Part shown: one piece after another, positions 25,852-34,859 of the stretch
How positions within the stretch are numbered: position 1 is the stretch's first letter
How the letters are laid out: each line of letters opens with the position of its first letter
Notes under the pieces: model-generated
What the model was told of the DNA's origin: nothing
Databases searched by the model: none
What the model saw: only the letters and a program-made list of their open reading frames with translations
Program-made: the position numbers and the translations under genes
DNA from: Flavobacteriaceae bacterium
GTDB lineage: Bacteria; Bacteroidota; Bacteroidia; Flavobacteriales; Flavobacteriaceae
Direction of reading: 5' to 3'
Assembly: GCA_013215105.1 (NCBI GenBank)
Contig: JABSPL010000152.1
Span: 1-46,389 of the forward strand
Length of the DNA stretch: 46,389 nucleotides

Positions 25852-25886
25852 AAACCCTTTCTTTTAATAAAGAGAGGGTTTTTTTT
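25852..25886 (+). terminator. Terminator of tRNA-Leu(UAG)
   Basis: Arms 25852-25862 and 25871-25881 pair with one mismatch; eight T follow. Confidence 0.75.
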
Positions 25887-25952
25887 ATGCTTATATGTTA
25901 TATTGTTGTTTACTAAATAAAACCTATATTAGCCGTCAAACAAAAAACATAT

Positions 25953-27434
25953 ATGAATACAAACTTAATAGGTTTAGAATGGAAACAGTTTTTTCGTTCT
26001 GCTGCTTGGCAGAAAAGTATAGGTATTAAGATATTAATGGGCTTTTTGGCTCTGTATTTTATATTAATATTTGTAGGATTAGGAGTAGGAGGATTTTATA
26101 TTCTTAAAGAACAATTACCAGATCAAGATCCTTTTGTTATAATTAATAACTTTATGTTTTATTGGATTATAGCTAATATAGCTATTAGGTTTGCTCTGCA
26201 AAAACTACCAGTAATGAATGCTAAACCTTTTCTTATACTAGATATAAAGAAAACCAAAATAGCACACTATTTGCTCTTGAGGTCTACTACATCGATATTT
26301 AATATATTACCTATATTCTTTATGATACCATATTGTGTGGTTTTACTTATAGAAGGTTACCAAGCATCGGTAGTTATTTCTTGGTTTATGTTTATGCTAA
26401 TGACGACTCTTATTCTTAGTTTTTCTAACTTTATAAACGAAATAAAAACTTCAGACAAAGATTTATCATTTTTACCAACCCTTATAGTTTTAGCAACATT
26501 TATGGGGCTTAATAACTTCGGAATAGTCGATTTTAATTCTTTATTAGGCTATGCTATATCTGTATTGACCGGTAGTTCTATATATCTGATTGTTCCATTG
26601 ATTTTATTATCGTTGTCTTATTATATTTTATTCAATTCTTTAAAAGGTAAAATGACTTTAGACGATGCTTTCAAAAAGGAGGTGAAAGAGGTAAATGCTT
26701 CTGAAATGAAATGGACAAGTAAATTTGGTGATTTAGCTCCTTTTATTCAGTTAGACCTTAAACTAATCTGGAGAAACAAAAGACCTAAATCTACTTTATT
26801 TATACTTGTGATAGGTTTTGCTTATGGACTTATATTCTATACAAATGATACTTATATGGTAGATATGAAGCCTATGTTAGTGTTTGTAGGTATATTTATA
26901 ACAGGTATATTTATGATTAATTTCGGGCAGTTTATTCCTGCTTGGGATGGAGCGTATTACAAAATGCTTATGAGTCAAAACTTCAAATATCATCAGTATT
27001 TGGAAGCTAAACTAAGGCTTATGACTATGAGTGTTGTTATTAGCTTTATACTAAGTACTCCTTATGTTTATTTTGGGTGGCATATATTATGGTTGCATTT
27101 GGCAGCTATGCTTTACAATATAGGTGTTAATTCGTTAGTTATATTGTTTTTTGGTTCTTTTAATAAAAAGAAAATAGAGTTAGACAAAAAGGCAGCCTTC
27201 AATTACCAGGGAACAGGAGCAGCCCAATGGCTTAGTTCTATACCACTTATGTTGGCTCCGATACTACTGTTTTATATACCTTATAAATTTATAAGCTTTA
27301 ATGCAGGTATTTTAACATTGGCTATTTTGGGTATTATAGGTATAGTGTTGAATAAAATAATACTAAAAGCAATAGTTAAAAGATATAAGGCGAGTAAGTA
27401 TAAAATGATAGCAGGATTTAGTCAAATAGGATAA
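25953..27434 (+). CDS. DUF5687 ABC-2-type membrane permease
   Basis: 493 aa with about 12 membrane helices in two halves split by a polar segment near residues 235-265 (DDAFKKEVKEVNASEM). The N-terminus LIGLEWKQFFRSAAWQKS and general layout match DUF5687, the permease half of a Bacteroidota ABC exporter. It is followed 11 nt later by the cognate ATPase. Substrate unknown. Confidence 0.85.
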   Translation: MNTNLIGLEWKQFFRSAAWQKSIGIKILMGFLALYFILIFVGLGVGGFYILKEQLPDQDPFVIINNFMFYWIIANIAIRFALQKLPVMNAKPFLILDIKKTKIAHYLLLRSTTSIFNILPIFFMIPYCVVLLIEGYQASVVISWFMFMLMTTLILSFSNFINEIKTSDKDLSFLPTLIVLATFMGLNNFGIVDFNSLLGYAISVLTGSSIYLIVPLILLSLSYYILFNSLKGKMTLDDAFKKEVKEVNASEMKWTSKFGDLAPFIQLDLKLIWRNKRPKSTLFILVIGFAYGLIFYTNDTYMVDMKPMLVFVGIFITGIFMINFGQFIPAWDGAYYKMLMSQNFKYHQYLEAKLRLMTMSVVISFILSTPYVYFGWHILWLHLAAMLYNIGVNSLVILFFGSFNKKKIELDKKAAFNYQGTGAAQWLSSIPLMLAPILLFYIPYKFISFNAGILTLAILGIIGIVLNKIILKAIVKRYKASKYKMIAGFSQIG

Positions 27435-27445
27435 AAAATAGAAAT

Positions 27446-28141
27446 ATGTTACAGATAAATAATTTAACAAAAGTATATCAAGATGCAACCGTATTAAAGA
27501 TAGACGAATTAAATATAAAAGCAGGTACTAGTTTAGGGTTGGTAGGTAATAATGGGGCAGGTAAAACTACTTTGTTTAATTTGATATTAGACCTAATACC
27601 TCCTACTACGGGGCATATTATCAATCAGGATATACAAGTAAATAAAAGTGAGCAATGGAAAAACTTTACAGGGTCTTTTATAGATGAAAGCTTCCTAATA
27701 GAGTATTTAACTCCAGAGGAGTATTTTTGTTTTGTAGGAGAATTAAGAGGTATGACCAGGGTTAATGTAAGTGAGTTTTTGAAGCCGTTTTCAGAGATAT
27801 TTAATGGAGAGATTTTAGGGAAGAAAAAATACCTTAGAGACTTGTCTAAAGGGAATCAGAAAAAAGTAGGTATAATAGCTGCTCTTATGGGTGAACCTAA
27901 AATGGTTATACTTGACGAACCTTTTGCTAATTTGGATCCTAGTACCCAGATAAAATTAAAGAAAGTATTGAAGGGATATACTCAAAACAATAATATGACT
28001 TTACTTATTTCTAGTCACGACTTGGGGCATGTGACCGATGTATGTGATAGAATAATAGTACTAGAAAAAGGTGAGCTGATAAAAGATATATTAACATCTT
28101 CAGAAACCTTAAATGAATTAGAACATCATTTTACTAGTTAA
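27446..28141 (+). CDS. ABC transporter ATP-binding protein
   Basis: 231 aa, a single NBD. Walker A GNNGAGKT (34-41), signature LSKGNQKKVG (about 131-140), Walker B MVILDEPFANLD (about 151-162), H-loop SSHDLGH. The signature has K for the first G of LSGGQ, common in ABC-2 type exporters of the drug/Na export class. Pairs with the DUF5687 permease just upstream. Confidence 0.93.
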   Translation: MLQINNLTKVYQDATVLKIDELNIKAGTSLGLVGNNGAGKTTLFNLILDLIPPTTGHIINQDIQVNKSEQWKNFTGSFIDESFLIEYLTPEEYFCFVGELRGMTRVNVSEFLKPFSEIFNGEILGKKKYLRDLSKGNQKKVGIIAALMGEPKMVILDEPFANLDPSTQIKLKKVLKGYTQNNNMTLLISSHDLGHVTDVCDRIIVLEKGELIKDILTSSETLNELEHHFTS

Positions 28142-28147
28142 ATAGCT

Positions 28148-28155
28148 TATATTTG
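28148..28155 (+). promoter_or_regulatory. -7 element four bases before an ATG
   Basis: TATATTTG is a perfect TAnnTTTG match, ending at 28155; the epimerase ATG begins at 28160. If used, transcription would start at or next to the start codon, giving a leaderless or nearly leaderless mRNA. A TTTG box upstream is not evident. Confidence 0.4.
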
Positions 28156-28159
28156 CAGT

Positions 28160-29167
28160 ATGATACTAATAACAGGAGGTACAGGTTTGGTTGGAGCTCA
28201 TTTGTTATATAGGCTTTCTTCGGAAGGCTGTAAGCTAAGAGCTATACGTCGCAAGAGTAGCGACGTAAGTGCTGTTGAAAATGTTTTTAGATATTATAGC
28301 TCCAATTATAAAGATCTTTTCTCTAGTATTGAGTGGGTAGAAGCAGATATATGTGATATTCCTTCGTTAGAAGAAGCTTTTGAAGGGATTAAACAAGTAT
28401 ATCATTGTGCTGCAGCGGTATCGTTCGATACTGCTAAGGCAGAGCAAATAAAAGAAACTAATAAGACAGGTACAGCTAATATAGTGAATCTTTGTATAGA
28501 TTTTAAAATAGAAAAGCTGTGTTTTGTTAGCTCTATAGCTGCTGTAGGTAGTGGTTTGGGTGATAAAAAAATAGATGAAAATTCTCAATGGGACTCTTCT
28601 GAGAAGAACAGTGACTATGCTATGAGTAAATATGCTGCAGAGATGGAAGTGTGGAGGGGTGGTCAAGAGGGAGTGCCTGTGGTGATAGTTAATCCTGGAG
28701 TTATAGTAGGTCCTGGTTTTTGGAAATCGGGGATAGGAGGAATGTTTTCAAGAGTATATAATGATTTCCCTTTTTATAGTGTTGGGTCTACCGGATATAT
28801 AGGCGTAAAAGACGTAGTTTCATCTATGGTTTTACTCATGAATTCGGATATTATAAATGAAAGATTTATACTTGTTTCCGAAAATATATCACATAAAAAA
28901 GTATTGCAATACATCGCAAAAAGCTTTAAAGCAAAAAAAGTATTTATAAAGATAGGTAATAGAACAGGAGGTATATTGTGGAGACTCAATTATTTGATGA
29001 GTCTTATTACCAAACATCCACAGGTGATAACCAAATTTAGCATAAAAGGAGCTAATAGTGTTTCCTTTTATGATAATAACAAGATCAAAAACGCTGTAAA
29101 TATAGAGTTAGAGCCAATAAACAGATCTATAGAAGAGACCTGTGCTTATTATTGTTACGATTTATAA
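28160..29167 (+). CDS. NAD(P)-dependent epimerase/dehydratase (extended SDR)
   Basis: 335 aa. N-terminal Rossmann motif GGTGLVG (6-12), so this ATG is firm. Catalytic YxxxK is Y153-AMS-K157, with SSIAAVG before it supplying the Ser. Closest general class: dihydroflavonol-reductase-like or 3-beta-HSD-like SDR; the substrate is not identifiable. Follows the ABC ATPase by 18 nt. Its last 6 bases overlap the convergent barrel gene. Confidence 0.88.
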   Translation: MILITGGTGLVGAHLLYRLSSEGCKLRAIRRKSSDVSAVENVFRYYSSNYKDLFSSIEWVEADICDIPSLEEAFEGIKQVYHCAAAVSFDTAKAEQIKETNKTGTANIVNLCIDFKIEKLCFVSSIAAVGSGLGDKKIDENSQWDSSEKNSDYAMSKYAAEMEVWRGGQEGVPVVIVNPGVIVGPGFWKSGIGGMFSRVYNDFPFYSVGSTGYIGVKDVVSSMVLLMNSDIINERFILVSENISHKKVLQYIAKSFKAKKVFIKIGNRTGGILWRLNYLMSLITKHPQVITKFSIKGANSVSFYDNNKIKNAVNIELEPINRSIEETCAYYCYDL

Positions 29168-29848
29168 AATATAAAAAGTAAGACCTATTTTTAAAATATT
29201 ATGGCTTATAGGGTTTAAATCAGAATTTAAAGGTGCTTTTTTTGTAAAACTATTAAGCCCATAGTATATACTTGCATTTATAGCTCCATATCCTAAGTCT
29301 AATTGTATCCCATAAGTCCATTTGTTTAGAACACTCAAATTAGATTGTTTAAAGTCTCCGTTTTCTCCTTTGTAAGTGTAACTATTGTAAAACACATATT
29401 TGCTAACTAAACCCATGTATACACGCCAAAAGTCATAAGTTAAGGCTGTAGAGGTTCTCCATCTTATAAATATAGGGAATTCTATAGAATTAAGAGCGAA
29501 CTGACTTTTTGTTGTTTCTTCAGTAAGTATGGTTACGTATTTTACATCTTTAGGATAAAACTCAAGCATACCTATATTGCTATTGTACGATTCGTAGCTG
29601 TATCCTGCACCTATACTTAATCCGAAATTTCTGTTTTTATTAAGAGGAATATCTCTTATAAGTCCTATGCTAATGGTAGGAGATAGCCCTGTTATATTAA
29701 TGTCTCCACTTTTATTAACTATGGTATTATATAATGCTGATATATATACCTGGTCTTCACGATATTTGTTGTCTTTATATAAGTCGGTGTTTTGGCTATA
29801 TGTGTAAGAACAACAGATTAGTATTAATATATATATTGAGTTTTTCAT
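29162..29848 (-). CDS. PorT-like outer-membrane beta-barrel protein
   Basis: 228 aa. Signal peptide ending SYTYSQ (about residues 1-18), then eight or so amphipathic strands (TISIGLIRDIPL, FGLSIGAGYSYES, IEFPIFIRWRTS, YGIQLDLGYGAI) and a final strand ILKIGLTFYIL with aromatic near-C-terminus. IEFPIFIRW resembles the IExPLxxKxR segment of PorT/SprT, a type IX secretion component, and the order after exbB-exbD-exbD fits. Function in secretion is inferred from family and place. It ends tail-to-tail with the epimerase gene. Confidence 0.75.
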   Translation of the reverse strand: MKNSIYILILICCSYTYSQNTDLYKDNKYREDQVYISALYNTIVNKSGDINITGLSPTISIGLIRDIPLNKNRNFGLSIGAGYSYESYNSNIGMLEFYPKDVKYVTILTEETTKSQFALNSIEFPIFIRWRTSTALTYDFWRVYMGLVSKYVFYNSYTYKGENGDFKQSNLSVLNKWTYGIQLDLGYGAINASIYYGLNSFTKKAPLNSDLNPISHNILKIGLTFYIL

Positions 29849-29956
29849 GAGTTAGGTTATTTATAGAGTAATATGTTATAAGAAAATACAACAGGTATTA
29901 AATAACAATAGAAACTATAAACAAATCTACGTTTATTAAGCGAGTTTTTAAAACAA

Positions 29957-29989
29957 AAAAAAGGAAGATTTATAAAATCTTCCTTTTTT
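29957..29989. terminator. 14-bp hairpin terminator within the exbD-barrel interval
   Basis: Arms 29957-29970 and 29976-29989 pair perfectly with poly-A on one side and poly-T on the other. On the minus strand it follows the second exbD, ending the exb operon before the PorT-like gene. Confidence 0.8.
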
Positions 29990-30011
29990 AATAATTTATA
30001 ACTAGATAAAT

Positions 30012-30485
30012 CTATTTGTTTTCTTCACCACTTTTACGTGTAGAGAAACTTAGTTTTAAAGCGTTAACTTCGACTAATGCTTCTTTTATGTCAACAATAG
30101 TACCTATACTAGTTTTAATATCAGCTTTTATAGAAGTAGTCATATAAGGAACTTCTTCTTCGTTGTGCTTAGTTCTTTCGTTAAGTATAAAATTAGCGAT
30201 ATCTCTATCTGTAGCTATCTTATCGTTTAACTGTATAAGGTCACCACCGCCATATTTTTTATCTTTATCTCTAGCTTTACCTACAAATATAGTACTTACC
30301 AAACTCTTATGCTCTAGTTTTTTTACTTCTGTAGCATTAGGTAGTTTAGGAGTCTTTATAAGTAAATCGTTCTGACGCATAACCGTCGTAACCATAAAGA
30401 AGAAAAGCAACATAAAAACTATATCAGGTAATGCCGAAGTATTAATTTTCGGTAATCCTTTTTTCTTTTTTGAAAATTTTGCCAT
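30012..30485 (-). CDS. exbD: ExbD/TolR-family protein, short
   Basis: 157 aa. One membrane helix (about residues 19-38, SALPDIVFMLLFFFMVTT) with the essential Asp near its start (D21), then a periplasmic domain. Proton-driven stator partner of ExbB, driving TonB and in this phylum possibly the type IX machinery. Last gene of exbB - membrane protein - exbD - exbD. Confidence 0.93.
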   Translation of the reverse strand: MAKFSKKKKGLPKINTSALPDIVFMLLFFFMVTTVMRQNDLLIKTPKLPNATEVKKLEHKSLVSTIFVGKARDKDKKYGGGDLIQLNDKIATDRDIANFILNERTKHNEEEVPYMTTSIKADIKTSIGTIVDIKEALVEVNALKLSFSTRKSGEENK

Positions 30486-30493
30486 ATCTTATT

Positions 30494-31129
30494 TTATTTT
30501 TGAGGATCTACATCAGATAAAAGTTGAGGATACATTCCTTTAACTTTCTTTATTAATACTTCAGTGTCTTCATCCTTCTTGTTAGAATTTTTATAGTCTA
30601 GCAATAATTGATCATAAGAACGACCTCCCGTTTCGGGTAGATTAGTCGAAGCTATGTTTCTAAGTATTCTATACGATTTCAAAAGCTCGTTACGAACAGA
30701 AACATACATACCAAAACTAGTACCTCTACTTGACTCTATTATAATAACTGCCTTGTTAGGATGGTCAGACGAAGCTTCATCTTTCTCTCCTGCACAGTAA
30801 TCACATGACGTCCCATCTTCTCCATTATCTCCTTTCTTCCCTAATCCTCCACCGTTATCTATAAACTTTATAGCTGCTTCGGTTAACTCTTCTATAGACA
30901 TCTCATCTCCTTCAACCAAAAGTTCATCTCTGCTGTTAATACTAACTTCAAAGACATTTCTTTCTTTCACTATAGGTTTGTCTACGTTTTCTTCCTGTTT
31001 CTCAGTTAATTTAACTGGGATTCCTGAATCAACATCCATAGTAGTAGTTACTAAGAAAAATATCAAGAGCAAGAAAGCTATATCTGCCATAGAACCTGCA
31101 TCAATTTCTGGGGTTTCTTTTCTTGCCAT
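30494..31129 (-). CDS. exbD: ExbD/TolR-family protein with CxxC insert
   Basis: 211 aa. Membrane helix at about 14-31 with the conserved Asp (SMADIAFLLLIFFLV, D16). The periplasmic part holds an extra Gly/Asp-rich loop (about 92-122, DNGGGLGKKGDNGED) with a CDYC pair (C109, C112), absent from the short paralogue 8 nt downstream. Paired ExbD genes of unequal length are usual in Flavobacteriia; the CxxC loop could form a disulfide or bind metal. Confidence 0.92.
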   Translation of the reverse strand: MARKETPEIDAGSMADIAFLLLIFFLVTTTMDVDSGIPVKLTEKQEENVDKPIVKERNVFEVSINSRDELLVEGDEMSIEELTEAAIKFIDNGGGLGKKGDNGEDGTSCDYCAGEKDEASSDHPNKAVIIIESSRGTSFGMYVSVRNELLKSYRILRNIASTNLPETGGRSYDQLLLDYKNSNKKDEDTEVLIKKVKGMYPQLLSDVDPQK

Positions 31130-31135
31130 AATTAT

Positions 31136-31597
31136 TTATTTTAAAAGTGATTTAATAGAACCTAGACCAAATAATAGTATACCTATTGCCCCTAGAGACA
31201 TCGCATAGTTTATTAGTGTACTAACTATTTTAGATACCCAACCTTTTTCTCCGTTTTTAAGTATAACACCTGTAGAGTCTAATACCTCTGCATCTGATGC
31301 CATCATATAACATACGAAAAATAATACTCCTAAAAAAACAACAGATATTACTATCTTTTTAAGTTGTTTAGGGTTCAAAAATAAGCTTCTCAAAGAGAAT
31401 CCTATTGTTACAACCACAGTTAGTATAACTAACCATTTAGAAAAAGTAACGAACGGATCTACGATAGAGTTCTGAAGGGCAACATCGCCTGCTTTTATAG
31501 CATCGCTATTGGCCATAACTCGTATCATAAAAAACGCAGCAGTAGCAGAGATCAAAAAGACCAAAGTTGTTAATGCTATTTTTAGTTTTTTATTCAT
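31136..31597 (-). CDS. Small four-helix membrane protein of the exb operon
   Basis: 153 aa. Helices at about 8-25, 47-68, 79-97 and 130-150. It lies between exbB (6 nt) and the long exbD (6 nt), a conserved place in Flavobacteriia. Family function unknown; by position a further membrane part of the ExbB-ExbD motor. Confidence 0.8.
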   Translation of the reverse strand: MNKKLKIALTTLVFLISATAAFFMIRVMANSDAIKAGDVALQNSIVDPFVTFSKWLVILTVVVTIGFSLRSLFLNPKQLKKIVISVVFLGVLFFVCYMMASDAEVLDSTGVILKNGEKGWVSKIVSTLINYAMSLGAIGILLFGLGSIKSLLK

Positions 31598-31603
31598 CCT
31601 TTC

Positions 31604-32350
31604 TTATTTTTTGGTTTTTACTAATATATCTATTAAAGTAATAGATGCATCTTCCATATTGTTAACTATAGCATCAACTTTTGCAACTATATAGTTGTAA
31701 AATATTTGAAGGATAATAGCTGATACAAGACCAAATACTGTAGTCAAAAGAGCTACCTTAATACCTCCTGCAACTACTGTAGGCGATATATCTCCTGCTG
31801 CTTGTATAGAGTCAAATGCTCCAATCATACCTATTACAGTTCCCATAAAGCCAAGCATCGGTGCCAAAGCTATAAACAAAGATAACCATGATATGTTTTT
31901 TTCTAAAAGTCCCATCTGAACTCCTCCGTAACTTACCACTGCTTTTTCAGCTGCTTCTATTCCTTCACCCGATCTGTCTAATCCTTGGTAAAATATAGAT
32001 GCAACAGGTCCTTTTGTAGATCTACAAACTTCTTTTGCTGCTTCTACTCCTCCTTCTGATAAAGCATCTTCTACCTTAGAAATAAACTTATCAGTGTTGG
32101 TTGTAGCCAAATTTAAATAGATTATTCTTTCGATAGCTATAGCCAATCCTAATACCAATGCAACCAAAACTATACCCATAAAGAAAGGTTCTCCCTCTAT
32201 AAATCGTTGTTTTAATATTTGGTGGAAAGTTTGCTCTGCTTCTTCTTTACCTGCTTCTTGTAACATTGGTGCTGCGTAAGCCACTGTTGTAGCTGCTTTA
32301 CCTACGAAAAACAATCCTGTGATTGCTAAGGTTCTAAAAACTTGTTTCAT
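31604..32350 (-). CDS. exbB: ExbB/TolQ/MotA-family proton channel protein
   Basis: 248 aa. N-terminal helix that may act as signal, then three helices typical of TolQ/ExbB: about 57-78, 150-175 (LAPMLGFMGTVIGMIGAFDSI) and 195-220 (VALLTTVFGLVSAII). The GTVxGM-xAF segment carries the conserved Thr of the proton path. First gene of the operon that ends with the two exbD genes; energises TonB-dependent transport such as BtuB in this window. Confidence 0.95.
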   Translation of the reverse strand: MKQVFRTLAITGLFFVGKAATTVAYAAPMLQEAGKEEAEQTFHQILKQRFIEGEPFFMGIVLVALVLGLAIAIERIIYLNLATTNTDKFISKVEDALSEGGVEAAKEVCRSTKGPVASIFYQGLDRSGEGIEAAEKAVVSYGGVQMGLLEKNISWLSLFIALAPMLGFMGTVIGMIGAFDSIQAAGDISPTVVAGGIKVALLTTVFGLVSAIILQIFYNYIVAKVDAIVNNMEDASITLIDILVKTKK

Positions 32351-32841
32351 CTTGTGTAATAATTAAATTTAATAGTTTTCTAATTTGTTGTTTTGTTCTA
32401 AAATATAAAGTGAAATACATTATGAAATATGAATGTAAAATACCTGTTATTTTAAAATGCCAAGTAACGGAAATTTATTGAATATTAAAAACATTAGTTT
32501 TATTTTTATTGAATAATTAGATAAATAGATATCGGTTTGCGAATTGATAAGATCATTAGAGTGTAATAAAAACAAATATAACATCCTTGTATTTAGTGTT
32601 TTGTGTTTATTTTTCATGTAATAGGTTTGGGTTTTTAATTAAGTTTTCTAAGAAATATAATTAAGATACTTTGTTTTGTATACTTGTAAATATATCATGA
32701 CTAGAATAAATAATTAACTTAATTTTAAGATAATTATGGGGCGGTTATTCATATTAACTAACTAGTTAATAATTAACTTTGTCTAAAAAGTGATGTGGCG
32801 TGTATATGTGAATAGCAAATAAATATAAGTATATTAGCCTA
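32351..32841. other. 491-bp divergent intergenic region
   Basis: Very AT-rich, separating the exb operon (-) from the HEAT-like gene (+). Promoter-like TATATTTT on the minus strand about 60 nt before exbB and TATATTAG about 4 nt before the + gene are visible but imperfect. No frame longer than about 20 codons stands out, and I see no RNA gene or repeat array. Confidence 0.5.
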
Positions 32842-33351
32842 ATGGAATATACTGAAATTAAAATTATGCTTTTGGAACGTATGGAGTTGAAAGATATGAT
32901 TGTAAAGGTTAAATCAGACGAAGGTGACTTCACTAAGCTTGTAAGTATAATGTTTTCGGATAATAATAGGGTATCATGGAAAGCTTCTTGGTTATTGGGT
33001 CATTGCATGGCTGAAAAAGATAAAAGATTGTCTAAATATTCTTTAGAAATAATAAAACTGATAAAAATCAAAGAAGATAGTCAGCAACGAGAGTTACTAA
33101 GAATAGTCGAAAAACTAGAAATAGGCGAAGATATAGAAGGACTTTTGTTCGACGTATGTTCCGATATATGGATTTCAATACACAAAAGCTCTTCTGTAAG
33201 GATTATTGCATTTAGAATATTAGTACCTATAGCTATAAAATACCCAGAACTCAAAAGAGAAGTGTTTATGATGTCAGAAAACAAATATTCCGAATCGCTA
33301 TCTGATGGTATAAAAAAGAGCTTCGATAAACTGGTATTGACTATAATATAA
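32842..33351 (+). CDS. HEAT-like helical repeat protein
   Basis: 169 aa, entirely helical, no signal or membrane segment. The NNRVSWKASWLLGHCMAEKD and SSVRIIAFRILVPIAIKYPEL segments have HEAT/ARM-type spacing. Similar small proteins are found in Flavobacteriia; I do not know a function. A -7-like TATATTAG lies almost directly before the ATG. Confidence 0.7.
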   Translation: MEYTEIKIMLLERMELKDMIVKVKSDEGDFTKLVSIMFSDNNRVSWKASWLLGHCMAEKDKRLSKYSLEIIKLIKIKEDSQQRELLRIVEKLEIGEDIEGLLFDVCSDIWISIHKSSSVRIIAFRILVPIAIKYPELKREVFMMSENKYSESLSDGIKKSFDKLVLTII

Positions 33352-33444
33352 TCTCCATTTTGTTTAACAGATTTTTATAGCTTTTTAAAAATAATAACAA
33401 CCAAATATTTACTATGTTTATACTCTCTAAATTAATGAAGAAAA

Positions 33445-34404
33445 ATGCCGTATAAAAAAATAATATTAGAACATTTAGAATTTCTCAAAACCCTAGAACA
33501 ACCAGTTAACTTATACGAACCTATAAGATATATAATGAATATAGGAGGTAAGAGACTTAGGCCTATACTGGCTCTTATGAGTTCTCAAGCGATTAATGGA
33601 GGTACTAAAAGTGCGTTGGGGGTGGCTGGTGCTATAGAAATATTTCATAATTTTAGCTTAGTCCACGACGATGTTATGGACAAAGCTGACCTTAGAAGAG
33701 GCTTACCTACCGTTCATAAAAAATGGAATTTGAACACTTCTATACTTTCCGGTGACGCTATGATGATACTAGCCTATCAGCAATTAGAAAGTTATCAGGC
33801 TGATATTTTCAAATCTCTAGCCTCTATATTTTCTAAAACAGCTCTGGAAGTCTGCGAAGGGCAACAGATGGATATCGATTTTGAAAGTAGAAACGACGTT
33901 TCTATAGATGAATATATAGAAATGATAAGACTGAAAACCGCAGTTTTACTTGGAGGATCTCTCAAAATGGGGGTTGTTGCAGCTGAAGGAGAAGAAGAGA
34001 TTTCAGAAGATTTTTATGCTTTCGGAGAAAGTTTAGGACTGGCTTTTCAACTTCAAGACGATTATCTGGATACTTTTGGTAATGTTGATACTTTTGGTAA
34101 AAAAATAGGAGGAGATATCCTCGAAAACAAAAAAACATTTTTGATACTTAAATTTTTAGAAAAATCTAACGACCAAGATATAGATTCGCTAACCAAATGG
34201 ATGGGTATAAAAAATGATGATGATAATAAAATAAAGGAAGTTAAAAAGTTGTTGTTGAAATATGAAATAGACCTAGAGATAAATAAAAAAATAGAAGAAT
34301 ACACCGATAAATCTCTTGAGATATTGAAAAGTATGACAATATCAGACGATAAAAAGAAGCCTTTCTTTGAATTGGCAAAACAATTAATGGTCAGAATCGT
34401 TTAA
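33445..34404 (+). CDS. Polyprenyl diphosphate synthase (all-trans type)
   Basis: 319 aa. GGKRLRP (34-40), first Asp-rich motif DDVMD (75-79) followed by RRGLPTVH, second motif DDYLD (205-209), and IGGDILENKKT near the C-terminal third. Extends allylic diphosphates with IPP. Chain length cannot be fixed, but a long product for the menaquinone side chain is plausible since menA is in the same genome stretch. Confidence 0.95.
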   Translation: MPYKKIILEHLEFLKTLEQPVNLYEPIRYIMNIGGKRLRPILALMSSQAINGGTKSALGVAGAIEIFHNFSLVHDDVMDKADLRRGLPTVHKKWNLNTSILSGDAMMILAYQQLESYQADIFKSLASIFSKTALEVCEGQQMDIDFESRNDVSIDEYIEMIRLKTAVLLGGSLKMGVVAAEGEEEISEDFYAFGESLGLAFQLQDDYLDTFGNVDTFGKKIGGDILENKKTFLILKFLEKSNDQDIDSLTKWMGIKNDDDNKIKEVKKLLLKYEIDLEINKKIEEYTDKSLEILKSMTISDDKKKPFFELAKQLMVRIV

Positions 34405-34447
34405 ATTTTGTATTTTCACGATAAAATTATAGTGTTTATTAACTAAT

Positions 34448-34780
34448 ATGAATATAAACTTACCAGACAAGAGTTATTATAAAATAGGGGAAGTCTCTAG
34501 AGCTTTTGACGTTAATCCTTCTTTGATAAGGTTTTGGGAAAAAGAATTTGAAATAATAAATCCCAAAAAAGGAGCAAGAGGAAGTCGCCTTTTTACCAAA
34601 AAAGATATTAAAAACTTACAGTTAGTATATAATTTGGTCAAAGAAAAAGGATACACTTTGGAAGGAGCCAAAACCAGACTGCAAAACAGTAACGGGAAAG
34701 TAGCCAATCACCACGAAGTTATAATAACCCTAGAAGGGGTGAAACAAGAGCTTTTGAAAATTAAAAACCAATTAAAATAA
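34448..34780 (+). CDS. MerR-family transcriptional regulator
   Basis: 110 aa. N-terminal winged helix (YYKIGEVSRAFDVNPSLIRFWEKEF) with the usual RxWExxF start of the wing and GSRLFTKKDIKNLQLVYNLVKEKGYTLEGA. Only a short C-terminal helix for dimerisation, no effector domain, as in the short MerR type common in Bacteroidota. 44 nt after the polyprenyl synthase gene. Confidence 0.93.
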   Translation: MNINLPDKSYYKIGEVSRAFDVNPSLIRFWEKEFEIINPKKGARGSRLFTKKDIKNLQLVYNLVKEKGYTLEGAKTRLQNSNGKVANHHEVIITLEGVKQELLKIKNQLK

Positions 34781-34859
34781 AAAAAACGACTAATATATGT
34801 GATGAAAATCTTGTCAGAACTATTAGAATAATGTAAATTAATAAACGTAAAATAAAAAT

